23,884 nucleotides of DNA, taken from positions 1-23,884 of the forward strand of contig CAJUJW010000039.1 of assembly GCA_910586735.1 (NCBI GenBank), read 5' to 3'. Shown here piece by piece: positions 1 to 7,014 of the stretch (its first letter is position 1; each line of letters starts with the position of its first letter). Both the position numbers and the translations under genes were made by a program. This DNA is from an uncultured Oscillibacter sp. GTDB taxonomy: Bacteria > Bacillota > Clostridia > Oscillospirales > Oscillospiraceae. The notes below the pieces were generated by a model, which ran no database searches, was not told the origin of the DNA, and saw only the letters and a list, made by a program, of their open reading frames with translations.

Positions 1-718
1 ACAGGCCGTCGAAGATGTTTTTCTCGCTGGTCCGGTCCAGGTTGTTCATTACGTCGGCAACATAGTCTATTCCGCCGACCTTGATATTGGTGTCTGTCAT
101 GATATTGGAGAACCGGTTGTGCATTTCCGCCTCCACAATCTTGATGGCTGTGGGGGAGACGCTGTCCAGCTTGGCGATGCTCTCCACCACCTGGATCTGC
201 TTCTTCTCCTCCAGCTGGGACAGTACGCCCGCCGCCTTGTCCGCGTCCACGTAGCTGAGGACCAGGGCGATGGTCTGGGGCCGCTCGCTTCGCAGCGCGG
301 CGTACAGGGACTTGACATCCGCCTTATCCATGAAGGCGAACTCGCGGTTTTTCAGGTTCTTGGTGACCTTGCCCAGGAGCTCCGCCGCCGCCTGCTCGCC
401 ATATGCCTTCTCCAGGACGGCCCTGGCGTACTCCAGGCCGCCCTCGGTCACGGCCTTGTTGGTCATGCACAGCTGGAAGAACTCGTTGAGGATGTCCTCC
501 GTCTGCTGGGTGCTCAGCACCCCCAGGCGGGCCACCTCCAGGGTCAGCTGCTCGACCTCCTCGTCCTCCATGTACTTGTAGATGAGGGACGCCTTATCGG
601 CTCCCAGGGCGATGATGACCGCCGCCGCCTTCTGCGCGCTGCTGAGATTCTGCTGCTGGCGGTTGGCGGGGGACATCTTCGCCGCGGTTTCCAGGGTAAC
701 GCTCGCCGCCTCAGCCAT
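1..718 (-). CDS. fliG: Flagellar motor switch protein FliG (partial, C-terminus beyond window)
   Basis: FliG is the rotor protein of the flagellar C-ring: its N-terminal domain binds FliF and its C-terminal domain contacts the stator. The visible part is the first 239 residues or so of a protein usually about 335 long, so the torque-generating domain lies outside the window. The N-terminal part carries KAAAVIIALG (about residues 29-38), typical of FliG. The middle domain contains ERPQTIALVLS from residue 145, matching the conserved EHPQ patch with His replaced by Arg. The segment VGGIDYVADVMNNLDR near the visible end fits the Gly-Gly linker and the following armadillo region. The start is ATG at 718-716, overlapping the fliF stop by 8 bp, which implies translational coupling. 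It is the last visible gene of the flgB-flgC-fliE-fliF-fliG order. Confidence 0.95.
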   Translation of the reverse strand, partial: MAEAASVTLETAAKMSPANRQQQNLSSAQKAAAVIIALGADKASLIYKYMEDEEVEQLTLEVARLGVLSTQQTEDILNEFFQLCMTNKAVTEGGLEYARAVLEKAYGEQAAAELLGKVTKNLKNREFAFMDKADVKSLYAALRSERPQTIALVLSYVDADKAAGVLSQLEEKKQIQVVESIAKLDSVSPTAIKIVEAEMHNRFSNIMTDTNIKVGGIDYVADVMNNLDRTSEKNIFDGL

Positions 719-2372
719 TGTCGTCGCCCCCTCTCAGCCAGGTCCGAATCATCTGCGCCGCGATTTCCGGGTTGTCGCTGACGAACTGGCGGATATCCTT
801 CCGCAGCTCCATGCTCCTCTCCATCTCGAGATCCATCACGTCGGCGCCGCTCTCGGACACGCCGCCCGCCGGGTCCAGACCCGCCATGCGCAGCAGGGCG
901 TCCGCCTCTTCCTGGCGGCGCGCTTCCTCTTCCTCCTGCTTCTTCTGCTTCTTCCTGCGCAGCAGGAGCAGGATGACCAGCAGGATGACGAAGAGCAGCA
1001 GCCCCGCTCCGGCCGCGATCAGCACCCACATGGGCACGCGCCGGCCCTCGCCGTCCACGGCGTCGGGCGGGCTGCCCGCGTTGGGATCGAAGAAGTTCAT
1101 GGCAAGCACTTTGATCTTGCCGTCCAGGATCTCCTCCCCGGTGACGGGATCAATCTCTCCGGTGATGCCGGCGGCCCGGGCCACCAGCTGCTGAATGTCG
1201 GTTACGTTGAAGTCTCCCGCCGCCCGGGCGTTGATGGAGACGGCCACGGAGCAGTCGGTCATTTTTACCGCTCCGTTGTTATCTATATTGATGGTACTGT
1301 GGGAGTTGTCGTAGTCTATCTGATTGCTCCCGTAGATTACCGTGTCGTCGTCCCGGACGTTCAGCCCGGCCTCCACGTTTTCCAGCAGGTCGCTGTTGGA
1401 CTCCGTGCCCACCACGCCGCCGATGGTTCCGTCGCCGGGGCGGGCGATATAGCCCTCCTCCCGCTTGCCGCCCACGATGCCCTCTCCGTTGGTGGACCCG
1501 TCTTGGGCGTACTCGGGGAGATAGGTCTCGTTCCGCTCCTCGGTGGTGCGGTTGACCTCCACCTCGCAGGTGACGCCCACCCGGACGTTGTCCTCCCCGA
1601 AGAAGGGGGTCAGCACGTTCATGACATTGGTGCGGATGTGGTTCTCCATGCCCTGCTGGAGCTGGATCTTCAGGGCCGAGATGTCCCCGTTGATCACGTC
1701 CTCCGTCAGGTAGATATTGCCCACCTTGTCGGTGATGCTGACGGACTCAATTTTCAGCCCCTGCACGCCGTGGGCCACCAGGTCCCGGATGGCCTGGGCC
1801 TGCCCGTCGTCCAGCATCGTGCCCTCGATCATGGTCAGGCTGACGGCGGCGGTGGCTTCCACCACGTTGCCGCTGTCCAGTATGTAGGCCCGGTTCTCCC
1901 CCGGGGTGATGTACACGTCGGCGTCCACCACGTTGGGGAAGTTGCGGATGGTGGCCTCCATGCTCTCCTCCAGGTCCCGGAGCTTGGCGTACATCCGCTC
2001 CTCGCTGGTGGAGAAGGTCCCGATGTTCTCCATATAGTAGTTGCCGGTTTTGTTCAGGTTGGCCATCAGGATGCGGGCCTTTAAGGACGCCTCCTGCCCG
2101 GCGGGGACCATGACGGTGTTCCCGTCTTCCACTCTATAGTTTGTAACGCCCTGCTCGCTCAGGAAGTTCAGAATGTTGGACGCCTCGGTGTCGCTCACCT
2201 GGGTGACCAGCACGGCGTAGTCCTGTTTGTTCAGCGTCAGCACGACGGCGATGACCACGATCAGGGCCACCAGTACAGCGGCGATGACGAGCCAGACCTT
2301 CTTTGAAATCTTTTTCAGGCGTTCCTTGGCCTTGCTCAGGAACGCCTTGGCCTTTTCCTTCACGTCGTTCAA
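711..2372 (-). CDS. fliF: Flagellar MS-ring protein FliF
   Basis: FliF forms the membrane-embedded MS ring on which the flagellar motor and export gate assemble. The product is 553 aa, the usual family length. A transmembrane helix at about residues 27-48 follows a basic N-terminus, the long extracytoplasmic ring-building region follows, and a second helix lies at about 447-470 before a very basic stretch (RRKKQKK). The C-terminal tail, ending MIRTWLRGGDDNG, is the conserved FliG-binding peptide, and fliG is the next gene. The start is TTG at 2372-2370: an AGGAGGTGA ribosome binding site sits 9 nt upstream, whereas the in-frame GTG three codons later would be less well spaced. A 116-nt gap with a strong hairpin separates it from fliE. 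Confidence 0.96.
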   Translation of the reverse strand: MNDVKEKAKAFLSKAKERLKKISKKVWLVIAAVLVALIVVIAVVLTLNKQDYAVLVTQVSDTEASNILNFLSEQGVTNYRVEDGNTVMVPAGQEASLKARILMANLNKTGNYYMENIGTFSTSEERMYAKLRDLEESMEATIRNFPNVVDADVYITPGENRAYILDSGNVVEATAAVSLTMIEGTMLDDGQAQAIRDLVAHGVQGLKIESVSITDKVGNIYLTEDVINGDISALKIQLQQGMENHIRTNVMNVLTPFFGEDNVRVGVTCEVEVNRTTEERNETYLPEYAQDGSTNGEGIVGGKREEGYIARPGDGTIGGVVGTESNSDLLENVEAGLNVRDDDTVIYGSNQIDYDNSHSTINIDNNGAVKMTDCSVAVSINARAAGDFNVTDIQQLVARAAGITGEIDPVTGEEILDGKIKVLAMNFFDPNAGSPPDAVDGEGRRVPMWVLIAAGAGLLLFVILLVILLLLRRKKQKKQEEEEARRQEEADALLRMAGLDPAGGVSESGADVMDLEMERSMELRKDIRQFVSDNPEIAAQMIRTWLRGGDDNG

Positions 2373-2425
2373 CCGCTGTCACCTCCTTCTCTCCGCCGCG
2401 GCGCGGCGTCCTGTAGACATGATTC

Positions 2426-2458
2426 GTGCTGCCCGGGACCGGTGGGCCGGGGCAGCAC
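2426..2458 (-). other. Perfect 9-bp stem-loop between fliE and fliF
   Basis: GTGCTGCCC and GGGCAGCAC form a perfect 9-bp stem around a GC-rich 15-nt loop, in the 116-nt gap between the fliE stop and the fliF TTG start. No run of T follows in the transcribed direction, so an intrinsic terminator is unlikely. A processing or mRNA-stabilising hairpin that sets relative fliE and fliF expression is the simplest reading, but this is inference. Confidence 0.5.
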
Positions 2459-2488
2459 AGGGCATTTCCCCCCTCTGCCGTTCCTCGC

Positions 2489-2794
2489 TTACAGGTTCAT
2501 CCTGGTCAATTCGGAATAGGCGCTCATGGCCTTCTCCCGAAGCTGGATCAGCAGGTTCACCGCCGCCTGGCTCTTGCTGGCGGCGATCATGGTCGCGGCG
2601 GGGTTATCCAGCTGGCCCGTGGCCAGCAGGTATTGGGATTCCTTGTATTCCGCGTCGGTTTCCTTCACGTTGTCGATGGCGGAGCGGAAAACGGTGCCAA
2701 AGACGCTCTCCTTCTGGGAGGCGTCTTTTACCTTCGGTTCCTCTTTCGGGCTGAGCGGCGTCAGCGGCGTCAGCTTTTCCACGGGGGTCAGCAT
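2489..2794 (-). CDS. fliE: Flagellar hook-basal body complex protein FliE
   Basis: FliE is the small protein that joins the MS ring to the proximal rod and is among the first substrates of the flagellar export apparatus. The product is 101 aa from the chosen start, close to the roughly 100-aa family norm. The conserved C-terminal signature LREKAMSAYSELTRMNL is present, preceded by ASKSQAAVNLLIQ, a typical FliE helix. The N-terminal third (LTPVEKLTPLTPLSPKEEP) is proline-rich and variable, as is common. The start is taken as ATG at 2794, with AGAGGAGATGG upstream. A TTG at 2815 would extend it by seven residues but would itself overlap the ribosome binding site. It lies between flgC (53-nt gap) and fliF, as in most Gram-positive flagellar operons. 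Confidence 0.93.
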   Translation of the reverse strand: MLTPVEKLTPLTPLSPKEEPKVKDASQKESVFGTVFRSAIDNVKETDAEYKESQYLLATGQLDNPAATMIAASKSQAAVNLLIQLREKAMSAYSELTRMNL

Positions 2795-2847
2795 GGCGAA
2801 ACCATCTCCTCTCAAAGTCTCAGATTTTTCTCAAAGCCGCCGGGCGC

Positions 2848-3306
2848 TTACTTCCCGATTTGCAGCGCGTCGGTGATGACTGTTTTCATGGTGTTGAACA
2901 TGGTCACATTGGAGGTGTAAGCCTGGCTGGCCGCCATGGCGTCCGCGATTTCCTTTACCATGTCCACGTTGGGCATTTCCACGTACCCGTCCTCGTTGGC
3001 GTCCGGGTGGGTGGGGTCGTAGACCATCTTCATGGGGGAGGGGTCCTCCACAATCTGGGCTACCCGCACGCCGCCGGCGGCCTGCCCGTTTGGCACCATG
3101 CCGCTGGAGGCCCGGGCCATGGCCCGGCGGAAGCCGTCCCGGCCGGTCTTGGCCTCGAACACCACCATCTTGCGCCGGTAGGCCCCCTCGCCGTCCTCCA
3201 CCCGGGTGGTGGTGGAGTTGGTCACGTTCTCCCCCACCACGTCCAGCCGCAGCTGCTGGGCCGTCAGGCCGGAGGCCACAATGTTCATTGAGCTCAAAAA
3301 CGCCAT
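2848..3306 (-). CDS. flgC: Flagellar basal-body rod protein FlgC
   Basis: FlgC is a proximal rod subunit exported through the flagellar type III pathway. The product is 152 aa, somewhat longer than the E. coli protein (about 134) but in the range for Firmicutes. The N-terminal rod signature is visible (MNIVASGLTAQQLRLDVVGE followed by NVTN), as is the C-terminal coiled segment YTSNVTMFNTMKTVITDALQ. The central DPSPMKMVYDPTHPDANEDG stretch is characteristic of FlgC. The start is ATG at 3306 with GGAGAG 6-7 nt upstream; a TTG two codons earlier is less likely. It follows flgB after an unusually long 160-nt gap for this operon. Confidence 0.94.
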   Translation of the reverse strand: MAFLSSMNIVASGLTAQQLRLDVVGENVTNSTTTRVEDGEGAYRRKMVVFEAKTGRDGFRRAMARASSGMVPNGQAAGGVRVAQIVEDPSPMKMVYDPTHPDANEDGYVEMPNVDMVKEIADAMAASQAYTSNVTMFNTMKTVITDALQIGK

Positions 3307-3466
3307 AGTCAACTCTCCATTCCCCGCCGGGCGTGCCCCGGCAGTCCTTTGCGGGGCCGGAGGATGCCGGTCCCGTAATCGTTTGCGCTGCCCTTCGGCA
3401 GATTTTTATTTAACAATGTGAAGCGAAAAAGCGTCCGCAGCCGCCCGGAGGGGAAACCCCTGGGGA
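3307..3466 (-). other. 160-nt non-coding gap inside the flagellar operon (flgB-flgC)
   Basis: Neighbouring basal-body genes are usually separated by only tens of bases, but flgB and flgC are 160 nt apart here. Read on the coding strand, the gap starts with a GGGGTTTCCCC palindrome and a GC-rich block followed by CTTTTTCG. Next come an AT-rich patch (TTGTTAAATAAAAATC) and a small hairpin, CTGCC-GAAG-GGCAG. I see no convincing ORF, terminator or promoter. It could hold a processing site or a partial attenuator; this is inference. Confidence 0.35.
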
Positions 3467-3853
3467 TTACTGGCCTCGGATGGCGGAATTCAGGATGGCC
3501 AGCTCCGTGGAGATGGAGCTCATCACATACCGCATCTGGTAGGCGTTGCGGATGGCCTCGGACATCTGGGCCGTGACATTGACCCCGTTGTCGTCCATCC
3601 GGGTCTGCACCTCCTGCTCCGTCACGGCGAAGGGCGTTCCCTCCAGCACCTGGCGCATGGACTTTACCGGCGCGGCCTTCCGGGAGGCCAGCTGTAACTT
3701 GCCCTTCAGTCCCTCCTCGAAGGTGACGACCTTTTCCTTGTATCCGGGAGTTTCCGCGTTGGAGATGTTGTCCGCGATGGCGGCCTGCTTGGTCCACAGG
3801 TAGCCCAGGGACTTCTCCATCATCAAAAACGAGTTGCTCGACAGAAGACTCAT
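3467..3853 (-). CDS. flgB: Flagellar basal-body rod protein FlgB
   Basis: FlgB is the most membrane-proximal rod subunit and usually the first gene of the Gram-positive fla/che operon, as here. The product is 128 aa, normal for the family. The rod motif AIADNISNAETPGYKEK (about residues 24-40) is the diagnostic flagellar rod signature ending in TPGYK. The C-terminal segment AYQMRYVMSSISTELAILNSAIRGQ matches the conserved FlgB end. The start is ATG at 3853 (MSLLSSNSF), preceded by GGAGGGTGA at good spacing. The frame is open for another 46 codons upstream, but that stretch has no rod similarity and lies across the leader hairpin, so the longer form is rejected. Transcription probably begins in the 690-bp divergent region upstream. 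Confidence 0.94.
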   Translation of the reverse strand: MSLLSSNSFLMMEKSLGYLWTKQAAIADNISNAETPGYKEKVVTFEEGLKGKLQLASRKAAPVKSMRQVLEGTPFAVTEQEVQTRMDDNGVNVTAQMSEAIRNAYQMRYVMSSISTELAILNSAIRGQ

Positions 3854-3930
3854 ATGTACTTCACCCTCCGTTCCTGGTGACACGTTTTGTGCAAAACAAG
3901 TCAATCCCTCCGCCGCCCATGGAAAGCAAA

Positions 3931-3960
3931 CGCACGGATTGTCCGGCAAGGCGTGCGTTT
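3931..3960 (-). promoter_or_regulatory. Perfect hairpin in the flgB leader, possible attenuator
   Basis: On the flgB-sense strand, AAACGCACG and CGTGCGTTT form a perfect 9-bp stem with a 12-13-nt loop, followed by TGCTTTCC, about 80 nt before the flgB start. On the opposite strand the same stem is followed by a T run, but no plus-strand gene lies upstream to be terminated. Clostridial flagellar operons often carry leader regulation (for example the c-di-GMP riboswitch before flgB in Clostridioides difficile), so an attenuator role is plausible. I could not find the canonical c-di-GMP riboswitch core, so the class is unassigned. Confidence 0.4.
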
Positions 3961-4129
3961 TTCCTGGTCTATACGGGCGGCTCTCCAGCATATTCGGCGG
4001 AGAACGCTTTCATGCCGCCGGGCCGGAATCCGGCCGGGTTTTACGCCAGCCGTCGTTTTCCCCTGATTTTATACCATTCATGTGCGTTTTGCAACACATT
4101 TTTTGGCTGCCTTCAATCAGGCAAATCTC

Positions 4130-4158
4130 ATTATGAACTATTCTCCCGGAAAAATCAA
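4130..4158 (-). promoter_or_regulatory. Candidate sigma-A promoter for the flgB operon
   Basis: On the minus strand TTGATT (4158-4153) and CATAAT (4135-4130) are separated by 17 bp, directed towards flgB. A second candidate lies closer, TTGCAA (4094-4089) with TATAAA (4073-4068), but its 15-bp spacer is short. I saw no clear SigD-type (TAAA...GCCGATAA) element. Either start gives a leader of roughly 200-270 nt before flgB. Confidence 0.35.
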
Positions 4159-4391
4159 GTATTTTTTTGCCGGTCACATCTTCCATTTCTGAGAAACAGC
4201 CCACTTTTTACGCTAATTTTGCCGCATTATCCAAAAATCACCGCATTAGATTGTCTCCGCTTTAGCCGTCTTGGCGTTCATTACAATTTTTTGTCAATTT
4301 CTTATCCATTTTTGTGGAAAAGGTCGATTGGCTGTCAATTCCTGGAATGGTGAAAATGACGATTCTCCCGCCGCTTCTCCTCAGCTCCTTC

Positions 4392-4420
4392 TTGCCTTTT
4401 CCATTTACCTGTGGTAAAAT
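4392..4420 (+). promoter_or_regulatory. Candidate sigma-A promoter for the signalling operon
   Basis: TTGCCT at 4392-4397 and TAAAAT at 4415-4420 have a 17-bp spacer, and TGG directly before the -10 gives an extended -10 motif. It lies about 125 nt upstream of the start of the c-di-GMP enzyme gene, leaving a GC-rich leader with several possible hairpins. Confidence 0.5.
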
Positions 4421-4544
4421 CAACATATTGTAGAATTGGTGTTCGTAGCCCCTGCCCCCATCGGGGCGGTTCCGGCGGGCAGAATTCCCCGCCCTTTTCC
4501 GGCGCGGAAGCCGGCGCAAGACCGAAAGCAAGGAAGTGATCTCT

Positions 4545-6638
4545 TTGAGCAGCGAGCAGAAACAGAAAATCCTGATTGTGGACGACTCCGAGCTGAACCG
4601 CGCCATCCTGGCGGATATGCTGGGGGACGAGTACGAGATCGTCGAGGCGGAGAACGGCCTCCAGGGCGTGGGCCTGCTCCAGCAGCGGGGGGCCGAGATC
4701 TCCCTGGTCCTGCTGGACATCGTCATGCCCCAGATGGACGGCTTCGGCGTATTGCAGGTGATGTCCGAGAACCACTGGATTGAGGACATCCCCGTCATCA
4801 TGATCTCCGCCGAGTCCGGCTCCAGCCACATTGAGCGGGCCTATGAGCTGGGCGTCACCGACTTCATTTCCCGGCCCTTCGACGCCTTGATCGTCCACCG
4901 CCGGGTGGTGAACACCATCATGCTGTACGCCAAGCAAAAGCGCCTGGCCAACATGGTGGCGGACCAGATTTATGAGAATGAGCAGCGCAGCAGCCTGCTG
5001 ATCGATATCCTCAGCCACATCGTGGAATTCCGAAACGGCGAGAGCGGGCTCCACGTCCTCCACGTCCGCACCCTGACGGAGCTGATGCTGAACCACCTGG
5101 TGCAGAAGACGGACCGCTACCCCCTCTCCTCCTCGGACATCTCCATGATCTCCACGGCCTCGGCCCTTCACGACATCGGGAAAATCTCCATCGACGAGAA
5201 GATTCTCAACAAGCCCGGCCGCTTCACGGAAGAGGAATTCGCCATCATGAAGACCCACTCCATGACCGGCGCGGAGATGCTGGAAAACCTCCCCATTCAC
5301 CAGGACGACCCCCTGGTGAAGGTTGCCTACGACATCTGCCGCTGGCACCACGAGCGCTGGGACGGCCGGGGCTATCCCGACGGGCTGAAGGGAGACGAGA
5401 TTCCCATCGCCGCCCAGATCGTGGCTCTGGCGGACGTGTACGACGCCCTGACCTCCAAGCGCTGCTATAAGCCCGCCTTCTCCTGCGAGGAAGCGGTGAG
5501 CATGATTCTGCGGGGGGAGTGCGGGGCTTTCAACCCCCTTTTGATCGAGTGCCTGGAGGAGCTGGCCCCCGAACTTCCCGGCCACATCAACGGCAGCACC
5601 ACCGCCGCCCAGCGTGACCGGCGGGAGATGCGCAATGTGGCTCAGGAGATCCGCCGCCACGAGGAGCTCACCGCCTCCGAGCGGACCCTCCAGCTCCTGG
5701 AGCACGAGCGGATGAAGTACAGCTTCTTCGCCGACATGAGTAAGGAGATTCAGTTCGAGTACACCGTCTCCCCGCCCATGATTACGCTGACCCCCTGGGG
5801 GGCCGAGCACCTGGGTCTGGAGGAGATCATCATGGACCCGCTGCACCAGCCGGAGGCCCAGGAGATCATCGACCCGGCGGACCTCCACGGCTTCGCCGAC
5901 GTTCTGCGCAGCACCAGCCCGGATCTGCCGGTGGTTACATACGACTGCAAGCTCAGCTACAAGGGCCAGTGGCGCTGGACCCAGATTGTGGCCCGGGCCA
6001 TCTGGTCCAGCGACGAGCCCCCCCGGTACACCGGCGCCATCGGAAAGGCCATCGACATCCACGACTCCCGGATGAAGCTGGCCTCCCTGGAGCGCCAGGC
6101 CTCCCACGACGCCCTCACCGGCCTTCTGAACCACGCCTACGCAAAAAAGCGCATCCTGGAGCGGATTCAGACCCGCCCCGGCGCGTCCTACGCTCTGGTC
6201 ATCTTCGACCTGGACCACTTCAAGTCCGCCAACGACACCTACGGTCACTCCTTCGGCGACCAGGTTTTGATCCACCTGGCGGAGAAGCTCCGCCAGACCA
6301 TCCGGGGCGGCGACATCGCGGCCCGTGTGGGCGGGGACGAATTTTTAATCTTCCTGGAGTACAAGGACGAGGCGGAGGCGGTCATTTCCCGGATCTTCCA
6401 GTCCCTGGGCGGCCAGTTTGAGCAGTTCCCCCTCTCCATCAGCATGGGCGTCGCCCTGACGGACGCCGTTCCCGGCGACTACGACACCCTGTTCCACGCG
6501 GCGGACGCGGCGCTGTACACCGTCAAGCGGGGCGGCCGGGGACATTACCGGTTTTACGACGACTCCATGCGGGAAACCCTCTCCGTCATCTCTCCCATTG
6601 AGGACGGGGAAACCCCGCAGGAGGACGCGGATACATAA
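4545..6638 (+). CDS. Response regulator with REC, HD-GYP, PAS and GGDEF domains (c-di-GMP turnover)
   Basis: This cytoplasmic protein of about 697 aa should both make and degrade cyclic-di-GMP under phosphorylation control. An N-terminal receiver (about residues 8-120) has the acidic pair VDD, phospho-acceptor D58 in LLDIVMP and a switch Ser (ISAES), but Arg110 (SRPFD) replaces the usual conserved Lys. An HD-GYP phosphodiesterase follows, with HDIGK (HD at 209-210), HHERWDGRGYP (268-278) and the flanking helices intact. A PAS-like region spans about 385-510. A C-terminal GGDEF cyclase carries VGGDEF (596-600) and an inhibitory RxxD site (RGGD) five residues upstream. All catalytic motifs look intact. 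The start is taken as TTG at 4545, with AAGGAAGTG at correct spacing; GTG at 4536 sits inside that site. Hpt and kinase genes follow at once, so it is probably the output of their phosphorelay. Confidence 0.93.
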   Translation: MSSEQKQKILIVDDSELNRAILADMLGDEYEIVEAENGLQGVGLLQQRGAEISLVLLDIVMPQMDGFGVLQVMSENHWIEDIPVIMISAESGSSHIERAYELGVTDFISRPFDALIVHRRVVNTIMLYAKQKRLANMVADQIYENEQRSSLLIDILSHIVEFRNGESGLHVLHVRTLTELMLNHLVQKTDRYPLSSSDISMISTASALHDIGKISIDEKILNKPGRFTEEEFAIMKTHSMTGAEMLENLPIHQDDPLVKVAYDICRWHHERWDGRGYPDGLKGDEIPIAAQIVALADVYDALTSKRCYKPAFSCEEAVSMILRGECGAFNPLLIECLEELAPELPGHINGSTTAAQRDRREMRNVAQEIRRHEELTASERTLQLLEHERMKYSFFADMSKEIQFEYTVSPPMITLTPWGAEHLGLEEIIMDPLHQPEAQEIIDPADLHGFADVLRSTSPDLPVVTYDCKLSYKGQWRWTQIVARAIWSSDEPPRYTGAIGKAIDIHDSRMKLASLERQASHDALTGLLNHAYAKKRILERIQTRPGASYALVIFDLDHFKSANDTYGHSFGDQVLIHLAEKLRQTIRGGDIAARVGGDEFLIFLEYKDEAEAVISRIFQSLGGQFEQFPLSISMGVALTDAVPGDYDTLFHAADAALYTVKRGGRGHYRFYDDSMRETLSVISPIEDGETPQEDADT

Positions 6639-6651
6639 AGGAGGAGCATCT

Positions 6652-7014
6652 ATGACCTTACAGGAGTGCTACGCTGCCATGGGCGGCAATTATGAGGACG
6701 CCATCGGCCGCCTGCGCAGCGAGCGGCTGGTGCGGAAATTTGTGCTGAAGTTCCTGGACGACGGCAGCTTTACCCTGCTCCAGGCGTCCTTGGCGGAGAA
6801 GAGCTACGAGGAGGCCTTCCGGGCCGCCCACACCATCAAGGGCGTTTGTCAGAATTTGAGTATGGACCGGCTCCAGTCCTCCAGCAGCCGCCTCTGCGAG
6901 GCCCTGCGGAACGGCTATACGCCGGAGGCCGACGCTTTGGCGGAGGAGGTGGCGGCGGACTACCGCCAGACGGCGGACGCCATACGGGCGTTCCAGAAAG
7001 AGAGCGCGGAATGA
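6652..7014 (+). CDS. Histidine phosphotransfer (Hpt) protein
   Basis: This is a free-standing 120-aa Hpt protein, which shuttles phosphoryl groups between receivers in a multistep phosphorelay. The phospho-acceptor is His60 in AAHTIKGVCQNL, matching the HxxKG signature of Hpt domains, and the rest is predicted helical, as expected of the four-helix bundle. The start is ATG at 6652 behind AAAGGAGGAG. Upstream in-frame codons back to 6598 overlap the previous gene and have no ribosome binding site. It begins 13 nt after the c-di-GMP enzyme, and its stop overlaps the kinase start as ATGA (7011-7014), so the three genes are translationally linked. Its natural partners are the kinase's two receivers and the receiver of the upstream enzyme. 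The assignment is firm; the exact order of phosphotransfer is inferred. Confidence 0.9.
   Translation: MTLQECYAAMGGNYEDAIGRLRSERLVRKFVLKFLDDGSFTLLQASLAEKSYEEAFRAAHTIKGVCQNLSMDRLQSSSSRLCEALRNGYTPEADALAEEVAADYRQTADAIRAFQKESAE

Larger units (their letters stand above)
3854..4544. other. 690-bp divergent intergenic region, flagellar operon versus c-di-GMP signalling operon
   Basis: No gene is supported in this stretch. The centre (about 4060-4440) is AT-rich compared with the surrounding coding DNA, as expected of a regulatory region. It holds candidate promoters in both directions, a perfect leader hairpin near flgB (3931-3960), a small palindrome GTTTTGTGCAAAAC (3884-3897), and GC-rich hairpins in the leader of the plus-strand gene, including GCCCC/GGGGC near 4448-4467 and CCGGC/GCCGG near 4499-4514. 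The short open frames here lack ribosome binding sites and resemblance to known families. Confidence 0.6.

Noticed and set aside
3361..3420. Riboswitch-like string GCAGCGCAAACG followed by CGGGAC between flgB and flgC
   Set aside because: It recalls part of the c-di-GMP-I core, but the pairing elements P1 and P2 and the GNRA tetraloop are absent.
3854..4130. Canonical c-di-GMP riboswitch (GEMM-I or type II) in the flgB leader
   Set aside because: I looked for the conserved core (GGGCAAACC, GAAA tetraloop, GGGACGCAAAGC, GGTTACCG) on the flgB-sense strand here and further upstream to 4300 and found only partial fragments such as GTGACCGGC, without the required helices.
4335..6275. Long open frame (646 aa) antisense to the c-di-GMP enzyme gene
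   Set aside because: It is a shadow of high GC at third codon positions. The product is low in complexity (Gly, Val, Leu, His, Asp rich), has no ribosome binding site and resembles no family, whereas the opposite strand encodes textbook domains.
6846..7010. N-terminal extension of the hybrid kinase from an upstream start at 6846
   Set aside because: The extension is the hpt gene read in another frame. The ATG at 7011 overlaps the hpt stop and begins with a good membrane anchor.
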